Of a stretch of DNA of 64,000 nt, positions 11,446-63,790 are shown in pieces; the first letter of the stretch is position 1, and the number at the start of each line of letters is the position of its first letter. The stretch covers positions 37,888,847 to 37,952,846 of the forward strand of contig JACMZG010001911.1 of assembly GCA_018340805.1 (NCBI GenBank), read 5' to 3'. The notes beneath the pieces are model-generated. The model was not told where the DNA came from and did not search any database. It saw only the letters and a program-made list of their open reading frames with translations. This DNA comes from Microvelia longipes (taxonomy: Eukaryota; Arthropoda; Insecta; Hemiptera; Veliidae). Made by a program: the position numbers and the translations under genes.

Positions 11446-11779
11446 AATCATTTAAGCAATAGCATTTCTACTTGTTACACAATTTATTCCGGATTTTACA
11501 AAACTATTTTTTTCGGATTTTTCTTTTTTTAAATGCACATATGCATTCCACAGTTTAGACCTAACTATGGTCTTTATCAAACAATAATACTATAGAGCAA
11601 TGTCGGCCCTCATATAAGGCTGAGTTCATGCTAGTTTTAAATTTGTAGCGCATTTTCTTTGAAATATCTGGAGAACATTGTGTAACTATTAGAAGTTCTC
11701 TTGCTGAGGTAATTACCAATGGTACTTCTCATCAAATAAAATAATTACCCTCAGTAATAATAACGCACATCCGGAGACT

Positions 11780-11860
11780 TAAGCAAGAGCGTACACATTC
11801 AAAATTAAAATTCGCCCGGCTTGCAGACCTCTGCGTGGGACTTATTTTGAAGTTATTCAC
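11780..11860 (-). repeat. SINE-like repeat family S, inverted copy
   Basis: The + strand shows ATTCGCCCGGCTTGCAGACC then TCTGCG, the reverse of the family S hallmark. It lies about 400 bp from the + strand copy at 11340, so the two form an inverted pair. Confidence 0.45.
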
Positions 11861-11894
11861 TTTTATTGTGTAAATATGATGATAAAAAGAGTTG

Positions 11895-11960
11895 TCAGTA
11901 TCAAGATTTGATCCTGAGAACCTTGGCTTAGACTGCTACCCTCACTATTGAGCCCAGACC
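11895..11960 (-). repeat. tRNA-like sequence with A-box and B-box resemblance
   Basis: On the - strand GGCTCAATAGTGAGGGTAGC (ending about 11934) resembles a tRNA D-arm/A box. AGGATCAAATCTT (about 11915-11903) resembles a T-arm/B box. The spacing of about 39 nt is tRNA-like. I cannot fold an acceptor stem, so a SINE head or degenerate tRNA is likelier than a working tRNA gene. Confidence 0.35.
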
Positions 11961-13059
11961 GGTTATATTGGATTAATCACTTCAAGAATAATTTAAAAAG
12001 ACAACTTACTCGACATGTGTTGTTTTTCCATAACCACGGTTTTTATTCAATTTAGTCCCTCATTTTCAAACAGAAAAAAAGTCAGGGCCCCTTTGTTTTC
12101 ATTTCTATACTAATATTGTTCTACAATTAGAATTAAAACATGAACCCATTTCCCCTAATTGTGCCATATTATAATAGCAAACATTGCTTTGGGGAAAAAA
12201 ACAATTGGCTAGAATGACACAAATACCCCATTACCTATTATCCAATTATTTTATGCTATACTGCTAAAAAATAACGTACTTGGGAAAATATATATTTAGG
12301 ATATTGTTTAAAATAGTTAAAAAGTAGTGCTCTCTAACTTTGAGGCTGAAAAGGTCTGAGTTGAACCACTTACCACTTAACTGCACTACTTCGACTTACA
12401 AAATAAATTTTAAAATATAAAATTTCTCAGAAAATACTTACAATGTTACTTAAAATTCAAAGTGTAGGTAAACACAACCAAAGAATAAATTTTAATTTTA
12501 TTACTTTTGCTTTTACAGTTAAGAGCATTTTTTACAGAATTGCTTTTAAGAGGGTGCGTGAAAACCTTAATAAAAGCTTACTAGAGTTTTACTTATAAAG
12601 TATATTTAAGTTTTACTTAAATTTTAACTAATCAAGGTTAGTTAAAATTAACCATAGAAATTTTATTAAATAATTACTTATAATAGGGATGTTTCCAAAT
12701 AAGCGTTAATTGTCCGACGTAATAAATTCTAGGGCCATTTGTCTTTTATTTATGTATTCTTTGATCTACACAAGAATGATATACGGGAAAACTCTGATAA
12801 TAATTTAGACAAAGTGAATTTATATGTAAATTATTTTAAATATATAAATAATTTTATATATTTATAAAATATTATATAAATTAAATAATAATTTAAAAAA
12901 AACTGTGAATTCAAAGTGTTTAACTCTTAAGTATAATAAACTTATAAGAGAGTATTATTAAAGAGTAAATGTCAGTACTATTGTGCCAGTAGATAGAAAT
13001 AAAAGACTTATTAGCACGAAGTCCTAGCAATAAGAAGCCTTTGTAAATAGGGCTTACGA
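11961..13059. other. Intergenic, AT-rich; no feature recognised
   Basis: Short AT inverted repeats only (for example AATTTTAACTAA ... TTAGTTAAAATT near 12615-12650). Confidence 0.45.
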
Positions 13060-13200
13060 ACTTTTAATAAAAACAGGATTTTTTATAATTTATTATATTT
13101 ACTTTTACCTGGACCACTAAAATGCTGCAGTAGTATTAGGCTACTGCAATTTTAACTATGAACTTTTGATAAAAACAGAATGTTTTATAATTTTTTTTTT
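13060..13200. repeat. Local duplicated segment, unit 1
   Basis: GAACTTTTAATAAAAACAGG (about 13060) recurs about 100 bp later as GAACTTTTGATAAAAACAGA. Between them, ATTTACTTTTACCTGGACC ... GGCTACTGCAAT recurs at 13788-13852 with few changes. Confidence 0.65.
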
Positions 13201-13598
13201 TTAGGTAGTACGTAATTGAGCACTTTATTGGACCGTTTTAGGATGAGAAGCCAATCATATTGTTATAGGAGTTATTTAGTATTTTTCACCTCAGAGGACA
13301 ATAATGATGTAAAAAAACTCCTAGACGTAAAAGTAATTCATATATTGCCGCCATACTGTAATGTACGTGTTCAAAAAACAATCTGTGTAAACCCTTCATG
13401 AGATTTCTTTAAAAATGTTAATTTGTTTCTGTTTTGTTCGTAGACTAAATTTTTTTTCGTTTTAAAAGTTGTTCTAATGACAATTTTGTGTTTTTATTTG
13501 TAAAGCTTTTAAAGCATTGTTTGTAAAACATTTTTGAGTAAAAGTGTGAAGCTATGGATGAATTCAATGAAGGCGATAATATAAAGTTAATTGGACGT

Positions 13599-13622
13599 TT
13601 TTTTTTTTTTTTTTTTTTTTTA
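13599..13622. repeat. Poly-T tract
   Basis: An uninterrupted T run of about 24 nt. On the - strand it would be a poly-A tail, but no adjacent element is clear. Confidence 0.85.
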
Positions 13623-13659
13623 AGTATAGCGCAGATTATTTAATGAGTGCTACCTCAAA

Positions 13660-13855
13660 AAAATAGTGTATGCCATCCGGCTGAAAATGTCTTGGCACTT
13701 TTTCCCGACTCGCTTCGCTCGTCGGTAAATCTAATTGCCGTGACATAAAGACACACTTCTCAGCCTTACTATGCCTTAATAACTATTATTTACTTTTACC
13801 TGGACCGCTAAAATGCTACCGTGGTATTAGGCTACTGCAATATTAACGAATTACC
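13660..13855. repeat. Duplicated segment unit 2 next to a GACTCGCTTCGCTCGTC motif
   Basis: The ATTTACTTTTACCTGGACC ... GGCTACTGCAAT block (13788-13852) matches 13095-13160. At 13705-13728, CCCGACTCGCTTCGCTCGTCGG is a near-palindrome related to the GAGCGAAGC motif seen in other repeats. Confidence 0.55.
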
Positions 13856-15205
13856 TTTTTAACCATATTGTGCAGTATTACAGTTTTATCCAAAAATATT
13901 ACGCTAAGTTAAATCGTATGTGGATTGAAAAAATATTAGATACGTACAGAATTTATTTTAAGATTATGTTTATATGTCTTATGTTAGCATATGTATGAAT
14001 AAGAAATATATCCAAGAGAAGCGTCAAAAATATTTCATACATTTCTTAGTAATGTTAAAACGTTGGATTTCGCTTTCAATAACACACTGCATATGTTTAT
14101 CATCCGTGTTATTCCTATGAAAATTATTCTTACTTTAAAAATTCGACTTTTGAAAAGACATAATAGCTTTATATTCGCAGACAAGCATTTGAAATGTAAA
14201 ATAAACGCTTTTGAATCTTATTATGACAATAGACAATGACATGGTATACATGTATCGTTTGATATTATTATTTGGAATTGAAACAATGCAAATTACAGCA
14301 GAATTAGTTTAAAAGCTTTATATATGTAAGCTTAAATCTTTATAGTCAAATCTACACAGTCATTCACAAACACTCAAGTAGGAATAACAAATATAATTTT
14401 TAATTTACAAATTACTGTCTTTAAAAGTTTAGTTCCTGTAACAATAAAAGAAATAAATGCAGGGAGGAAAATACATATACCTAAGTATACAATACCTATC
14501 TAGGATTAAACGTATAATTTTAAGCATTGTAAGAATAACATACCTGCATCATTCGCGCAAACTAAATTATTCACGACAAATTTTAATAAACGAGTCTCAT
14601 TTTTATTATTATTATTATGTTCATAAATCGTTAAAGAGGGATGAATCAAAGTCAAGAAACATCAAAAACAATTTCTTTTAAAAATTAAGTTGTCGAAAAT
14701 CTCAGAATTAAAAAAAATGGCGTCAAATCTACAAAAGGGTTTTGTCTTTTGAAATTTCAAAGTAATTTGTAATATAAAATATTGCCTTTTTCAAACGTTT
14801 TATTAAAACTTATTGAACCTTAGTTCACTTTGCCTTGTCTTTAGCATTTATTGATTGATTTTCATGAAAGGTTTTAAACTCAAAATAAGAGTTAAAATTA
14901 ATCTAGGCTAACGGCCTGCGCTAGCCGCAGTTAAAACGCTATAACAATAATTAATTGATTCAAGAATCAATCAATTATTGAATTGAACATAAACCCTTCA
15001 ATCAATCAATTACCTAATTTCCATCTTAAATTGTATTTATTTACAGATAAAAAATGGAATATTGTAAATAATCCTAATATAATTTTTGTCAGTGAAATAA
15101 GCACATTCCTCCAAGCCATAATGTGTGAGCCCTAGAGTGAATAATTTTTCCCCTTTTAGCGAATTTCCATCAGAACATATCACATTGAGGTTATAAGGAT
15201 TCAAA
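13856..15205. other. Intergenic, AT-rich; no feature recognised
   Basis: A small inverted repeat of ATTGATT/AATCAAT type occurs at 14950-15015. No gene seen. Confidence 0.45.
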
Positions 15206-15209
15206 TTAA

Positions 15210-15592
15210 GGTCTATCCACAATAATGGTTAAAGCATATAATGATAGTAAAATCGACTTACAACCAAATAAAGTCATCCTCTGTACCCACAAACAAGAGA
15301 ACGAGAAAATAAATACAATACAATAAGAAACAAGAAGTAAAAATGGCCAATCAAAATATAAGAAAGGAAAAATAGTAGACAAAAAATTAAAAAGAAACGG
15401 AGTAAAGAAATATTTTTTGTCCGTTAATTATCCTTTTTTATATTTTGATCGACCTTTTTTACTTCTTGTTTCTCATTGTATTATATTTATTTTTAACGTT
15501 CTCTTGTTTGTAGGTACTGAGGATAACCTTTATTTGGTTGGAAGTCCGGTTTACTATCATTATATGCTTAAGACTATATTTGTGGATTGACT
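15210..15592. mobile_element. Foldback element, about 165-bp arms
   Basis: The left arm (about 15210-15378; TCCACAATAATGGTTAAAGC, ACCAAATAAAGTCATCCTC, AACAAGAGAACG) is the reverse complement of the right arm (about 15428-15592; CGTTCTCTTGTTTGT, GAGGATAACCTTTATTTGGT, GCTTAAGACTATATTTGTGGA) with scattered mismatches. The spacer is about 50 bp. No ORF. It lies about 900 bp upstream of the sNPF start exon. Confidence 0.75.
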
Positions 15593-16458
15593 TTTATATG
15601 AAGTCTTATAACATGGAATCCACTGGCGCTGAACTTTTATACTTTGAGGTTGTTCGCATGACAGAATCGAGAGGGGGAGTTGGATAATTATTTAACTTTA
15701 TATATTTAAATAGTCCTTTTTTGGGGCTTGAGCTGAACTTTTTAAATTAAGTTTTTATCAAACTTAATTCAAATGCACGAATCGTGTTCAAGTTCAACCT
15801 GAACCCAGTTTAACGGAGTTCAAGCTGTGGGTTCTTTTGGCAGTTTAGGTATGGCGGCAGGGGTTAGGCTTGGCTGTTGCTCATTTTGGGTGAAAACAGA
15901 AACACTGCCCATTCTTGAAATCACACAATCGCTACTCACAAACGCTGATCTTAACTAATCTAAGTGAGTAGGCATGTTATACCTCGTAGGATCATCTTCT
16001 CGGTGTTCATAGAATGGTAAACATATTTGGTTTTGTTCTCGCCCCTCAGCGTCGGCTTCTGCTTTGTTCTTCTCTTGTACTTTAAGAGATATAAGTATAA
16101 GTATACTTGCGCAAAGGGGTTTACGGGCATAACCATACCTTTTACTGCATTCAAATAGTGCCAGCCATATATTTTTTCTCGAAAAAAATATTCAAAATTA
16201 TAATTTTAAATATTATTGAAATGTTGCCGTTTTACTCTGAAGATTGTACTAATGTAATTATTTAGCCTTAGGCATCGAAAATAAACAACTATGCGAAGGA
16301 TGACCTTCTATTTTCAATTCGATTTGAAAATTATCGAAAAATGCCTTGCTATTTTCATCGCGATTGCGATGCAACCGCAAAGGCGTTGATATTCACGAAT
16401 CCGTGATCTTAACGTCTTCGGTATAACTTATGGCTAATACTTGAATTTTTTGTTCCAG
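15593..16458. other. Sequence directly upstream of the first sNPF coding exon
   Basis: This should be intron, because an acceptor precedes the ATG at 16460. It holds a moderately GC-rich patch (15730-15900, with repeated GTTCAAG/AGTTCAAGCTG words) that may be an old repeat. No promoter or non-coding exon could be assigned. Confidence 0.4.
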
Positions 16459-16459
16459 A

Positions 16460-58565
<42,106 letters not shown>

Positions 58566-58593
58566 ACAAAATTTATTTCTTATTGTTATTATG

Positions 58594-58603
58594 AATAAAT
58601 AAA
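58594..58603 (+). promoter_or_regulatory. Polyadenylation signals of sNPF (two overlapping AATAAA)
   Basis: AATAAA at 58594-58599 and 58598-58603, 29-38 nt after the stop codon. T-rich sequence (ATTTTTTTTC) follows at about 58626. The 3' UTR would be very short. Confidence 0.7.
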
Positions 58604-58609
58604 TATATT

Positions 58610-60515
58610 TAATTTTCTTAAAACATTATTTTTTTTCAAAACAACTATTTTCTTGAAGTATAATTTTTAGATTTAGCTATATAATTTTTGAAAGTATATT
58701 TGAGCGATTGACGAAATGTTAATGAATGATTAGTTTTTAAAAGGGTTATTTTATAATTTCATTTAAAAGCATGAAGGGAAATTCTATCGTTGTCCAATAA
58801 TAAATTAGAATAACATTAAAAAATATTTTTCTGCTGTAATATAAAAAAATGTTTTATATTATAAGTCTTGTACAAAATATGAAATTAAGAAAGGCATATA
58901 AAGTAAAGGTAAGATAAAATCAAAATGGGTAGGATAATTTCTGACATCAGGCCTGGTTGTCGAATAATTAAATCAATAATTAAAATTTGAATTAAACATT
59001 TAAGAAGGTGCCATTGATACTTGATTAATTGTCTTGGTCAGTTAAGAAAAATTTTGTTATCATTAGGCAATAATATACTCAATATATTATTGTATATATA
59101 CTCAATATTCAAATATATTTACTAGTAAGTTAAAAGTTAAAACTTACCCAAAATAATTTTATTTAAAAATTTGTTTAATGACACATAATCCCACTTAAAT
59201 TACTAATCAGTTTATTGCATTTATAGTTATTTGGCTATTAGGTCGAGCGCTGCTTAGGCAGAAACCTAAGGATATGACATTGTTAAACCCTAAACTACTG
59301 GGAATCAAGCATCATGGTCAACTATGTTTAAATTCCAAATTATAATTGTTTAACCTTTAAGTTAGAGGTTGATTTATTACTAACATGATATTTATGGACA
59401 AGGAATTGTTTGTTACGTTGTATAAACATATTGCTATTAGTTTATTTTTTTTTTATACTATTATACAAGTTATTTTTTACGATATTTAGGCCAACAAATA
59501 TTGATTTTATTTGCCTCTATAACTGTAAATTACCAAACATTTTTTTCGTTGGTTAGTAAATATCAAAAACGTAGGACCTGTGAACAACTTAAAATCTTTT
59601 ACAGGAATTTAAGTTGTACATAGTACTTCAAACAAATTTTAGGCTGTATAGGACATAAAATAAAAGCTCTTTGTAAAAGACGCCTATAACACAGTCGCGT
59701 TAAAAAGGTCATACATTTTAAACAAATGTGCCGTATAAAAAAGACAACGCTAATGTTTAACAATTGGCGCTCCTATTTGGGTTCTAAATATAGAAAATAT
59801 ATGTTCCATTGTGCAAAATTTACAAACAATAATTTAACTTCTTGTCCATAACTTTAACAAGAAGTAAGAAAGTAATTTCGTTAATTTTACTAGATTTTTT
59901 ATATGCTTGGCCTAAAGTTAGGTAGTATAACCACAAAATTACTTCGCACCTCCCTCCCTCGATATAAACTCACCCTGTTAACTTTTTTCATAGCTTGTAT
60001 ATCTTAACTAAAAATCATATGGAATCGCTTAATTTATACTTTCAAACCACTTACATTAAACAATCTATTTGAATTATCAATACATATAAATAAATTTTTG
60101 TGTAATAAAAAAAATAAATAAAAATTAAAAAAAATATAATTTATGATGTGAAAGTTTAATGAAAATTGTGTTTGGTTTAAAAAAGAAAATAATTATAAGT
60201 ACATTGTATGATTTCTATTATCTGTTTGATTCTTGTAATAAATTTTGTTTCTTTGGTAGCAATGCATTTATTTTTTATTCTTTATTAGTTAGTTTTTAGA
60301 CCCTTTTTATTATTTAAAACTTGCTTTATTTGATTTATGTTGCAAGACATGAAACCAATTATTACATTAATGTATGAAGAAATACGTTCGCTCCTTGGAG
60401 TATCGAGCAATTAAATTTTTGAGTAAATTGCCGAAATACTAACCACTAGGTTAGCAAGGCAAACCAACAGAATTCCTCATCTTAACAGTTTATAAATATT
60501 TTTACTATAGCAGTG
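58610..60515. other. Downstream of sNPF, AT-rich; no feature recognised
   Basis: No coding signals seen. Confidence 0.45.
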
Positions 60516-60521
60516 ATACCC

Positions 60522-60560
60522 GAGACAGTGTTCCGTAGGAGTCGGAACACTGTCTCTACG
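60522..60560. repeat. Perfect 13-bp hairpin overlapping a 23-bp direct repeat
   Basis: GAGACAGTGTTCC/GGAACACTGTCTC (60522-60534, 60544-60556). The 23-bp block 60538-60560 (GGAGTCGGAACACTGTCTC...) recurs exactly at 61503-61525. Confidence 0.75.
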
Positions 60561-60566
60561 TTTTCC

Positions 60567-60692
60567 TTATGGGTGAGGTGAGATGGACCACCTTTCAATC
60601 AAGAGGAAATCTAGTTCAACTACTATGCCGCAAGTCAGCGCCACTTGTTCCTCCATCCTGCTTTGTTGATTTGTACTCGTTGCTAAGCAACG
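60567..60692 (-). promoter_or_regulatory. X-box-like palindrome 21 bases upstream of a short minus-strand ORF
   Basis: CGTTGCTAAGCAACG (60678-60692) is a palindrome of the RFX X-box type (GTTGC-N-GCAAC). On the - strand an ATG at 60656 opens 29 codons (MEEQVALTCGIVVELDFLLI ...) with a possible donor AAAG/GTGGT. This could be a gene's first exon or chance within a GC-richer repeat. No second exon found. Confidence 0.25.
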
Positions 60693-60956
60693 GTCAACAA
60701 ATAGTGCCATTTTTAACATTTAACGTTTTTAAACGTTTCTAAAACCAAGGACTTTTTACCTTAGCCCTTTTCTAAAAAAAAAAAAAATTGCCCAGGTATT
60801 TAAAAATAGGTCTTTATTGCCAAAAAAGGATACGCACGTCATATCAGAGGTAATTAATGTTCATTTTTGACGTCCTATCCAAATCTTACAAACATGGAAA
60901 GTTGGAGCAACTTTATTATTTACTTGAGCTTTGATAAAAAAAAACCATTGGAATCT

Positions 60957-61284
60957 GTGGTAAACATAAAGATATTATTACTAGAAGGGCCCCATTGGTT
61001 GAATTTTAAACATCGAAAAAGTAACTAGGCCACCTTCGACTATCAAAATAATCAAATGAAAAGAAGAAAATTACATTCACTTATATACGAGAACATTTAA
61101 AATACAAATCAAATTGTTATCGGGTAACCGATAACAATTTACTTATTATAACCTTAACTCACTCTTGGAGAATGTTTCAATGAGGTTAGACAGAGCCCCT
61201 GAAAGCCCCAAAACGATGTTTCGGGCATTTTAATGTATTGAGATAGGATATACCCCCTCTAGTATATATCTCTATGGTGGTAAA
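60957..61284 (-). mobile_element. MITE family C, copy C3 (element 60965-61276) with 8-bp target duplication
   Basis: Starts CATAAAGATATTATTACTAG and ends CTAGTATATATCTCTATG. GTGGTAAA flanks both sides (60957-60964, 61277-61284). The interior matches C2 (ACATCGAAAAAGTAACTAGG, ATGTATTGAGATAGGATATA, CCCCCTCTAG). It also has a perfect ATTGTTATCGG/CCGATAACAAT palindrome (61110-61139). Confidence 0.85.
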
Positions 61285-61502
61285 GAGGAATCCGTAACAT
61301 CAGGTAAGAAATAATATCTATATAAAAAAAAATCTAGTATATTAAGCGCTGTATAAAGCAATTAAAAAAAGCCGTTTGAACAGTTTGTTATAGTGTTATA
61401 GGTGATGAAAATTAAAATAATAGAGGGAACACGTAGCGCTGTATTGCAGATATTCGTAGGAACTAAAAGTGACAGAATTTGCTCTGGGCCGTGTGAAGGG
61501 TG

Positions 61503-61525
61503 GGAGTCGGAACACTGTCTCTACG
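61503..61525. repeat. Second copy of the 23-bp direct repeat
   Basis: Identical to 60538-60560. The two flank the C3 MITE and a GC-richer stretch. Confidence 0.8.
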
Positions 61526-61634
61526 CCGACCCCTTATTTTTACATCACTTAAAACTTTTATTTTAAAACGGATCTCGATGAAACTTAGAAGATGACTAAT
61601 TTGTTCTATAGGCATTTTAAGTAAAATAATATCT

Positions 61635-61829
61635 ATTTAATAGATCGGTGTACCAAATAGAAAACGAAAAAAAGTACCCTCAAAATGCTATTTTTTCGCT
61701 CTATTTCGCTCAATTTCGCCATTTTTAAACTTTTAATCTGCTCAACCCTCTTTTTGAAGTCCAACGAAAAGGAAAAAAAAAATTACAAAAAAAAAAAACG
61801 TTTCTATTTGGTACACCGATATATAATAG
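61635..61829. mobile_element. Short MITE (61644-61820), near-perfect TIRs, 9-bp flanking repeat
   Basis: ATCGGTGTACCAAATAGAAA at the left is inverted at the right (TTTCTATTTGGTACACCGAT). Flanks ATTTAATAG and ATATAATAG differ at one base. The interior carries TTTCGCTC words. The 62-codon ORF here is incidental. A 9-bp duplication is typical of Mutator-like elements. Confidence 0.7.
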
Positions 61830-62640
61830 TCACGATTAATCAAGTAGATTCCGATATACATCTCGGAAATTAATTATTAAGGTAATTAATTATTGATTAC
61901 AATCAATAATTGCTGTAATAAGAATGGCATTTGACTCTATACCCTATATTATTTAGGAACAGATTTCAATAAGCTAATAACGTTTCTATTCTGACGTATG
62001 CGAGGAGTTTATAAACCTTTATTCATGATTTGTCAATTAGATTCTAAACTAGAAGCACTCAAAATTTGGTTTACATCATGCCTATTGTTTTAGATCACAA
62101 ACTATTATTATTCGAGTGTTATTATTTATATTATTTGAGAGGGTAAAGGTGTTCATTGTGATCAATCAGTGGTATAAATTAAAAGTTAAGTCAAGATCCA
62201 TCGATTACATTCAATCTGTTAGCACTGAATACTGCCCCCCTTAGCATACTTACCGTATCTGCATTTTTGACAAACTGAGATATTGAACCCTCAACTTTGG
62301 AGCTGGGATTCTCTACATGTAAAAAGTATATTTATTAAGTAAATGTTTTACTTGAAACCTAATTTTTTATCTGATTTTTTTATAATTAGAACAACTACAT
62401 AATTTGAATCTAAATATAAAATTTAACACTTACGGTTCATTGTAAGCATAAAAATCTACTATTATCCTATGCCAATTTACCGTATCTACATATTACTAAG
62501 CAAAATTACCGTATATTTTCATATACTGTATTTTAGATAAGTATATTGCATGTACGGTAAAATAGCTATTAAAAGACCTCTCTTTTTCCTTAGCTAATTA
62601 ATTTTATTATACAATTACGGTATTTTCTTACTTCATATAT
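61830..62640. other. Intergenic, AT-rich, with repeated TTACCGTA words
   Basis: ACCGTAT/TACGGTA words recur at about 62250, 62481, 62511, 62553 and 62617, spaced 30-65 bp apart in the second half. Otherwise nothing recognised. Confidence 0.4.
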
Positions 62641-62795
<155 letters not shown>

Positions 62796-62959
62796 CTAGA
62801 CACTTTCTTGTAAAACTCTATCTTTCGAACAGTTTAATATTTTTTAACCAAACTTGGTACAAAAATTAACCTTTAGGAGGACACGAACCCTATTGAAAAC
62901 CAGGTTTTTGTGACGTCATTAACCCGGTTTGCTGAGTCAGCGAAATTTTCAAAAAATCG

Positions 62960-63365
62960 GCAAAATTCAGGGTTAATATTTTTTGCCGCGAAAAAGGTCA
63001 ATAATTATGTTTTTTGAGACGCTTGAATCGAAAGAAACCGGTCTGAAGTCGATACGACCACTCTAAGTGACCTAAAAATCGGAAAAACCATTGTAAATTA
63101 CCGAAAACCAAAACTTAGGTCGATAAAAAATAAATTTCGAGTAGGGTGTCGTTTTCTATGTAATTTTGGGCGCTGAATCGAATGAAACCGGTCTGAAGTC
63201 AATACGACCACTTTAAGTTACCAAAAAGTCGAAAAACCACAAAAATTATAGAAAAACCAAAATTAGGGTCATTAAAAAATTAAATTTTCAGTAGGGTGTC
63301 GTTTTCAATGTTTTTTGGGCCTCTGAGTTGAATACCAGTGGTCCGGAGTCAATACGACCATTCAA
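62960..63365 (+). repeat. 150-bp tandem repeat family H, about 2.7 units
   Basis: GGTCTGAAGTC.ATACGACCA recurs at 63041, 63191 and (GGTCCGGAGTC) 63341, exactly 150 bp apart. Each is preceded by a '..GCTGAATCGAA' phrase and followed by 'CTAAGTGACCTAAAAATCGG'-type and 'AGTAGGGTGTCGTTTTC' segments. Related units lie at 27060-27370. Confidence 0.8.
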
Positions 63366-63790
63366 ACTCAGGGTACCTGGGTTCACATCCTGGAAGGCTC
63401 GATAATTTTTTATCGTTTTTTTTACTTAATATAAGTTTACAACTAGAAAATAATTCTGGCGCGGTGGTCCGCATGTCGGGCGAATTTCTTTGGATGCGAG
63501 CACTCAAACCCAGAGTACCTGGGTTCAAATCATAGTAGGGACAATAATTTTTTGCCGTTTTTTTTTTACCTAATATAAGTTTACAACTAGAAAATAATTC
63601 TGGCGCGGTGGTCCGCATGTCGGGCAAATTTCCTTTGGATGCGTGTTACCGTGCTTTTTACATTATATAAGTTTACAACTACTAAATAAAATAATTCCGG
63701 CGCGGTGGTCCGCTGTCGGGCGAATTTAATTTAGAATGCGTGTTTCCGTGCTAAACAACCCATTTCTTGCTTATGCAAGAACCATGCCCA
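63366..63790 (+). repeat. Tandem SINE-like family S block with tRNA B-box-like sites
   Basis: CTGGCGCGGTGGTCCGC occurs at 63456, 63600 and (as CCGGCGCGGTGGTCCGC) 63697. Each is preceded by 'ATATAAGTTTACAACTA' and followed by 'GTCGGGC.AATTT..TTTGGATGCG'. ACCTGGGTTCACATCCTGG (63375-63393) and ACCTGGGTTCAAATCA (63519-63534) resemble RNA polymerase III B boxes. It follows directly on the 150-bp tandem block. ORFs on both strands with a duplicated RTTAPELFSSCKLIL are products of the repeat. Confidence 0.6.

Noticed and set aside
11895..11960. A functional tRNA gene
   Set aside because: No acceptor stem or clear anticodon arm could be folded by eye, so it is listed only as tRNA-like.
61685..61873. 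62-codon Lys-rich ORF
   Set aside because: It lies across a short MITE and its flank. The Lys run comes from A homopolymers.
63338..63627. Overlapping ORFs on both strands with a duplicated RTTAPELFSSCKLIL
   Set aside because: The duplication follows the tandem DNA repeat (144-bp period), and both strands are open only because the unit lacks stops.
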